Of a stretch of 64,000 nucleotides of DNA, positions 61,385 to 64,000 are shown piece by piece (the first letter of the stretch is position 1; every line of letters starts with the position of its first letter). Made by a program: the position numbers and the translations under genes. The notes under the pieces were generated by a model that saw only the letters and a program-made list of their open reading frames with translations, searched no databases and was not told the DNA's origin. The DNA comes from an uncultured Lachnospiraceae bacterium (GTDB taxonomy: Bacteria > Bacillota > Clostridia > Lachnospirales > Lachnospiraceae). The stretch is taken from the NCBI GenBank assembly GCA_934432595.1, contig CAKRYR010000001.1, positions 1-64,000 on the forward strand, read 5' to 3'.

Positions 61385-62851
61385 TTATTTACATGCATTA
61401 ATTACTTCTTTTAAAGCATTATCCATTTCAACTTTTGAAACTAAGAAATATTCCTTACCATCTTGATTTATGCGATAATAATTATCATCATAATTAAGTA
61501 TTTTTATAACAGTATCTTTAGCGCCTTTTTCTTTTCCCTTAAACTCTAATTTTGCTACTGTCTTATCTTTCTTAATTTTTTTATTTCCTATATCCTTTGC
61601 ATAAACCAATTCTGTAATACTACTATATATCTGATCTCCATCAGCTTCATCATATTTCTTTTTATTGAATTTATATGTTACAGATACATCACCTTTAGCA
61701 TTAGTATCTTTTGTCTTGATAATAGTATATTTCTTATCATCTTTTGTAATCTTAAGGTTTTTATATTCATTTAAGTCAGTATTATTTACTGCATTGAATA
61801 TAAAATTAAAAGGTTTAGCAGAAAGTATATTTTCTAAAGTAGAATATTCTATAGTATAAACTCTATTTCCACCTTTTTTCATAGCATAATATGCTGAAAG
61901 CATTTTGCTCTTTTCTCCATCCTCATCTTCACTTTCTTCATATATGGCCTTACCTATCAATAAAGTATACTCAGCTTTTTTATATTTCTTCTTATCTGAC
62001 TCAGAAGAACTTGATTGCTCTACCATATACTTTAAAGCAATTGATAACGTAGGATCATCAAATCCATACTTTGATAATTTTTTCGAATCAATGTCGACAC
62101 ATTCCCCAAATGCTAATGATTCAAAATTAACAAAATAATCTGTAAATGAAGATGCCATTCCTCTTATTGTATCTTTATATGGCTTTGTTATCTTCCATTC
62201 ACCAGAATCACTATTGGTAATATCTCCATCAAATTTAGCCTTAAGATTAAATTTCTTCCCCTTTGCATCAACATCATACACTAAATTTGAAGTTATAGAT
62301 GGAATATTTTCAACTTCTATCAACTTCTTTTCATCATGCTGAAAAGCTGTTTTTATCGTACTTTCAACAATATATACATCTTTCTTATCCCCAAAAGTAC
62401 AATAAATTGAAGTACCACCTAATACATCCTTTCCAATATTAAATGTATACTTTTTACCCTTTTTAGTAGAATAGTCAATTACTAAATCTGGTTTTTCAAG
62501 TCCATATTCACTTAATTTCTCTTCTGTATCTAGTTTACGTGTTGCAACTACTTTAGTTATAGCATTAGTCATACTTGTTATATTTTCTTGATTAATAGAC
62601 CATGACTTATGTTTAGCATTGTACCATTCTTTATCTTTAGAATTATATTTTAAACTTATTGTTTTACCATTATTCTTATACTTTATTTCTGTCAAAGTAT
62701 CTTTACTTACATCAACTAGGACCTGAGATGTGTCTTCTTCCTTGTCCTTATCTTGATTGCTTTTATAATTATCAAACCATACATAAAAGCCTATACATAA
62801 TACTAAAACAACAATTAATGCTAGAAGCTTCTTTAAATTATTGCTTCCCAT
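61385..62851 (-). CDS. DUF4340 protein
   Basis: 488 aa. N-terminal membrane helix (LLALIVVLVLCIGFYVWF), then repeated alpha/beta DUF4340 domains (TITSNLVYDVDAKGKKFNLK, SKYGFDDPTLSIALKY). Normally encoded beside GldG-like ABC transporter components, as here. Its ATG overlaps the GldG stop as TAATG, the normal form of the overlap seen as TAACG in the prophage. Role in gliding or secretion is not established. Confidence 0.8.
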   Translation of the reverse strand: MGSNNLKKLLALIVVLVLCIGFYVWFDNYKSNQDKDKEEDTSQVLVDVSKDTLTEIKYKNNGKTISLKYNSKDKEWYNAKHKSWSINQENITSMTNAITKVVATRKLDTEEKLSEYGLEKPDLVIDYSTKKGKKYTFNIGKDVLGGTSIYCTFGDKKDVYIVESTIKTAFQHDEKKLIEVENIPSITSNLVYDVDAKGKKFNLKAKFDGDITNSDSGEWKITKPYKDTIRGMASSFTDYFVNFESLAFGECVDIDSKKLSKYGFDDPTLSIALKYMVEQSSSSESDKKKYKKAEYTLLIGKAIYEESEDEDGEKSKMLSAYYAMKKGGNRVYTIEYSTLENILSAKPFNFIFNAVNNTDLNEYKNLKITKDDKKYTIIKTKDTNAKGDVSVTYKFNKKKYDEADGDQIYSSITELVYAKDIGNKKIKKDKTVAKLEFKGKEKGAKDTVIKILNYDDNYYRINQDGKEYFLVSKVEMDNALKEVINACK

Positions 62852-64000
62852 TATCTTCTCCTCCTTCTAAGCCAAACAACAAATCCTGCCATAAGTATTA
62901 ACATCGGTATTACTATAACCATTAATAATGTCCATAATAATTGTTGTGAACCATCTACTGTTAATTGATTCGTTGATATGTCTTTTACCGGAATAGATAC
63001 TGTTGTTGATGAATCAATATCACATAACCAATTGATTGAATTTAACATCAACTCTGCATTAATAAACTGAGTTGTTGCAACATCAGCAGATGTATCAAAT
63101 GCACTTGAAGAAGCAAAAACTACCATTTTCGAATTAACATCATCCTTAGATATAGTTACAGCTGATCCTAGATTAAATGGTCCTTTTTCAGAATTATTCT
63201 TGTTTATTTTCTGTATAGATAAGGACATATCTGTTACTGCATATGATCTGCTAGATGACTGTAATAATGGTTCAATTGTAATTCCACTTGGTATTACCTC
63301 AGCCTCTTTTATACCAGTTGCCAATGGCACACATGCATACACATTTCCAAAATCATTTGTAATATCATGTGAAGAAGCATTTAAATACATTGTTGTATAA
63401 TCTTGCCCATTTATATTGTCTAGCGACTTTTCAACAACTAATCCGCCATGATTTTCCAATCCATAATTCTTAAGGAATTTATCTAAATTAGTTAAGCTCT
63501 TATTTACATATCCCAAACAAAAAACTATTGGACCACCTTTTTTAATATACTTTTCTATCTTTTCTATCTCTTCCTCATTAAAATCTCTCTTTGGAGAAAC
63601 AATTGCTAATAAATCACAATCTTTTGGAACGCTTTTCTTTGTCTGTAAATTAACTGTATCTGATTGTATATTTTGCTTATTTATCAAATCTGTAATACCA
63701 CTATCAAAATTTTCACTTTCCTCATGTCCCTCTACAAAATACATCTTCATTGAAGCACTTGAAGTTACATAATTTATTGCTGAAGTAACTTGACCTTCTA
63801 CATCTATACCTGTCACTTGAGATTGGTATGTGCTATAATCTACCTCTGATTGTACAAGTGAAGATTTTGCAATATATTTATACTTTGATTTATCTTTTTT
63901 ATTTACGACGATTACACTATTTGATGAAACATCTTCATCAGTATATTGATCTACAAATGTCGGATAAACAACAGGGTCTTTAAGTTTAACCGTAATATGT
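62851..64000 (-). CDS. GldG-like ABC transporter component, 5' end off window
   Basis: The frame is open through the right window edge (HITVKLKDPVVYPTFVDQYT at the edge), so this is the C-terminal 380 or so residues. GldG/ABC_transp_aux-like: SASMKMYFVEGHEESENFDS, CDLLAIVSPKRDFNEEEIEK, then a C-terminal membrane helix (LLWTLLMVIVIPMLILMAGF) and Arg tail. It acts in the membrane with an ABC transporter. The internal GTG at 63816 is not the true start. Confidence 0.82.
   Translation of the reverse strand, partial: HITVKLKDPVVYPTFVDQYTDEDVSSNSVIVVNKKDKSKYKYIAKSSLVQSEVDYSTYQSQVTGIDVEGQVTSAINYVTSSASMKMYFVEGHEESENFDSGITDLINKQNIQSDTVNLQTKKSVPKDCDLLAIVSPKRDFNEEEIEKIEKYIKKGGPIVFCLGYVNKSLTNLDKFLKNYGLENHGGLVVEKSLDNINGQDYTTMYLNASSHDITNDFGNVYACVPLATGIKEAEVIPSGITIEPLLQSSSRSYAVTDMSLSIQKINKNNSEKGPFNLGSAVTISKDDVNSKMVVFASSSAFDTSADVATTQFINAELMLNSINWLCDIDSSTTVSIPVKDISTNQLTVDGSQQLLWTLLMVIVIPMLILMAGFVVWLRRRRR

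Overview
The window is a piece of a very AT-rich, low-GC Gram-positive chromosome, most like Clostridia/Lachnospiraceae. Supporting signs are a GGGtGRT protein paired with a NifU-like scaffold, a T-box leader in front of pheST, a SpoIID-type protein, a sortase-type surface protein and a separately encoded MetH activation domain. It carries one complete-looking siphovirus-type prophage of about 33.5 kb (about 3411-36954).

Left host flank (1-3410): a decayed chemotaxis-receptor fragment, a strong bidirectional terminator and a 688-aa secreted, wall-anchored protein. Prophage (3411-36954): it is integrated at the 3' end of the GGGtGRT gene, with a 44-bp identical att core at both ends. Right to left it holds an unknown 2TM gene beside attR, a tyrosine integrase, a structured non-coding stretch, a CI-like repressor, and an early leftward module (small proteins, Xis-like HTH, divergent XRE/YjzC-like pair, HUH-type Rep, LemA operon, sigma-like late regulator). 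The late operon follows: ParB-DUF4417, a toxin/immunity-like cassette, terminase, portal, capsid, tail, holin, a DUF2829/Tad2-like gene and endolysin. Last, beside attL, is a three-gene cassette encoding a PD-(D/E)XK nuclease, bounded by 54-bp direct repeats. Right host flank (36914-64000): GGGtGRT/NifU-like, a DUF6033 protein, a left-handed beta-helix protein, DUF1385, an Ig-like/beta-helix exoprotein, an M48-type protease, pheST, AlkD-like, metF, MetH activation protein and metH, YihY/BrkB, an ankyrin lipoprotein, SpoIID-like, DUF4340 and a GldG-like gene that runs off the window.

The most unusual observation concerns translation initiation. At least eight genes of the prophage packaging/structural operon (ParB-DUF4417, toxin-like protein, TerS, portal, major capsid, tail tube, tape measure, and a 128-aa tail protein) have no ATG/GTG/TTG where their conserved N-terminus begins. 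Each has an ACG codon there, 6-10 nt after a good Shine-Dalgarno sequence. Two of them form TAACG stop/start overlaps where TAATG is usual. In the middle of the same operon, between a small gene and the scaffold gene, is a 73-nt tRNA whose anticodon is CGU, which reads ACG. This tRNA has initiator-like features: an unpaired A1 x A72 and an A11-U24 pair. I infer a phage-encoded initiator-type tRNA dedicated to ACG start codons of late genes. Early genes and host genes in the window start with ATG (a few GTG/TTG), so the recoding looks confined to the late operon. All of this is read from the sequence by eye and needs computation and experiment.
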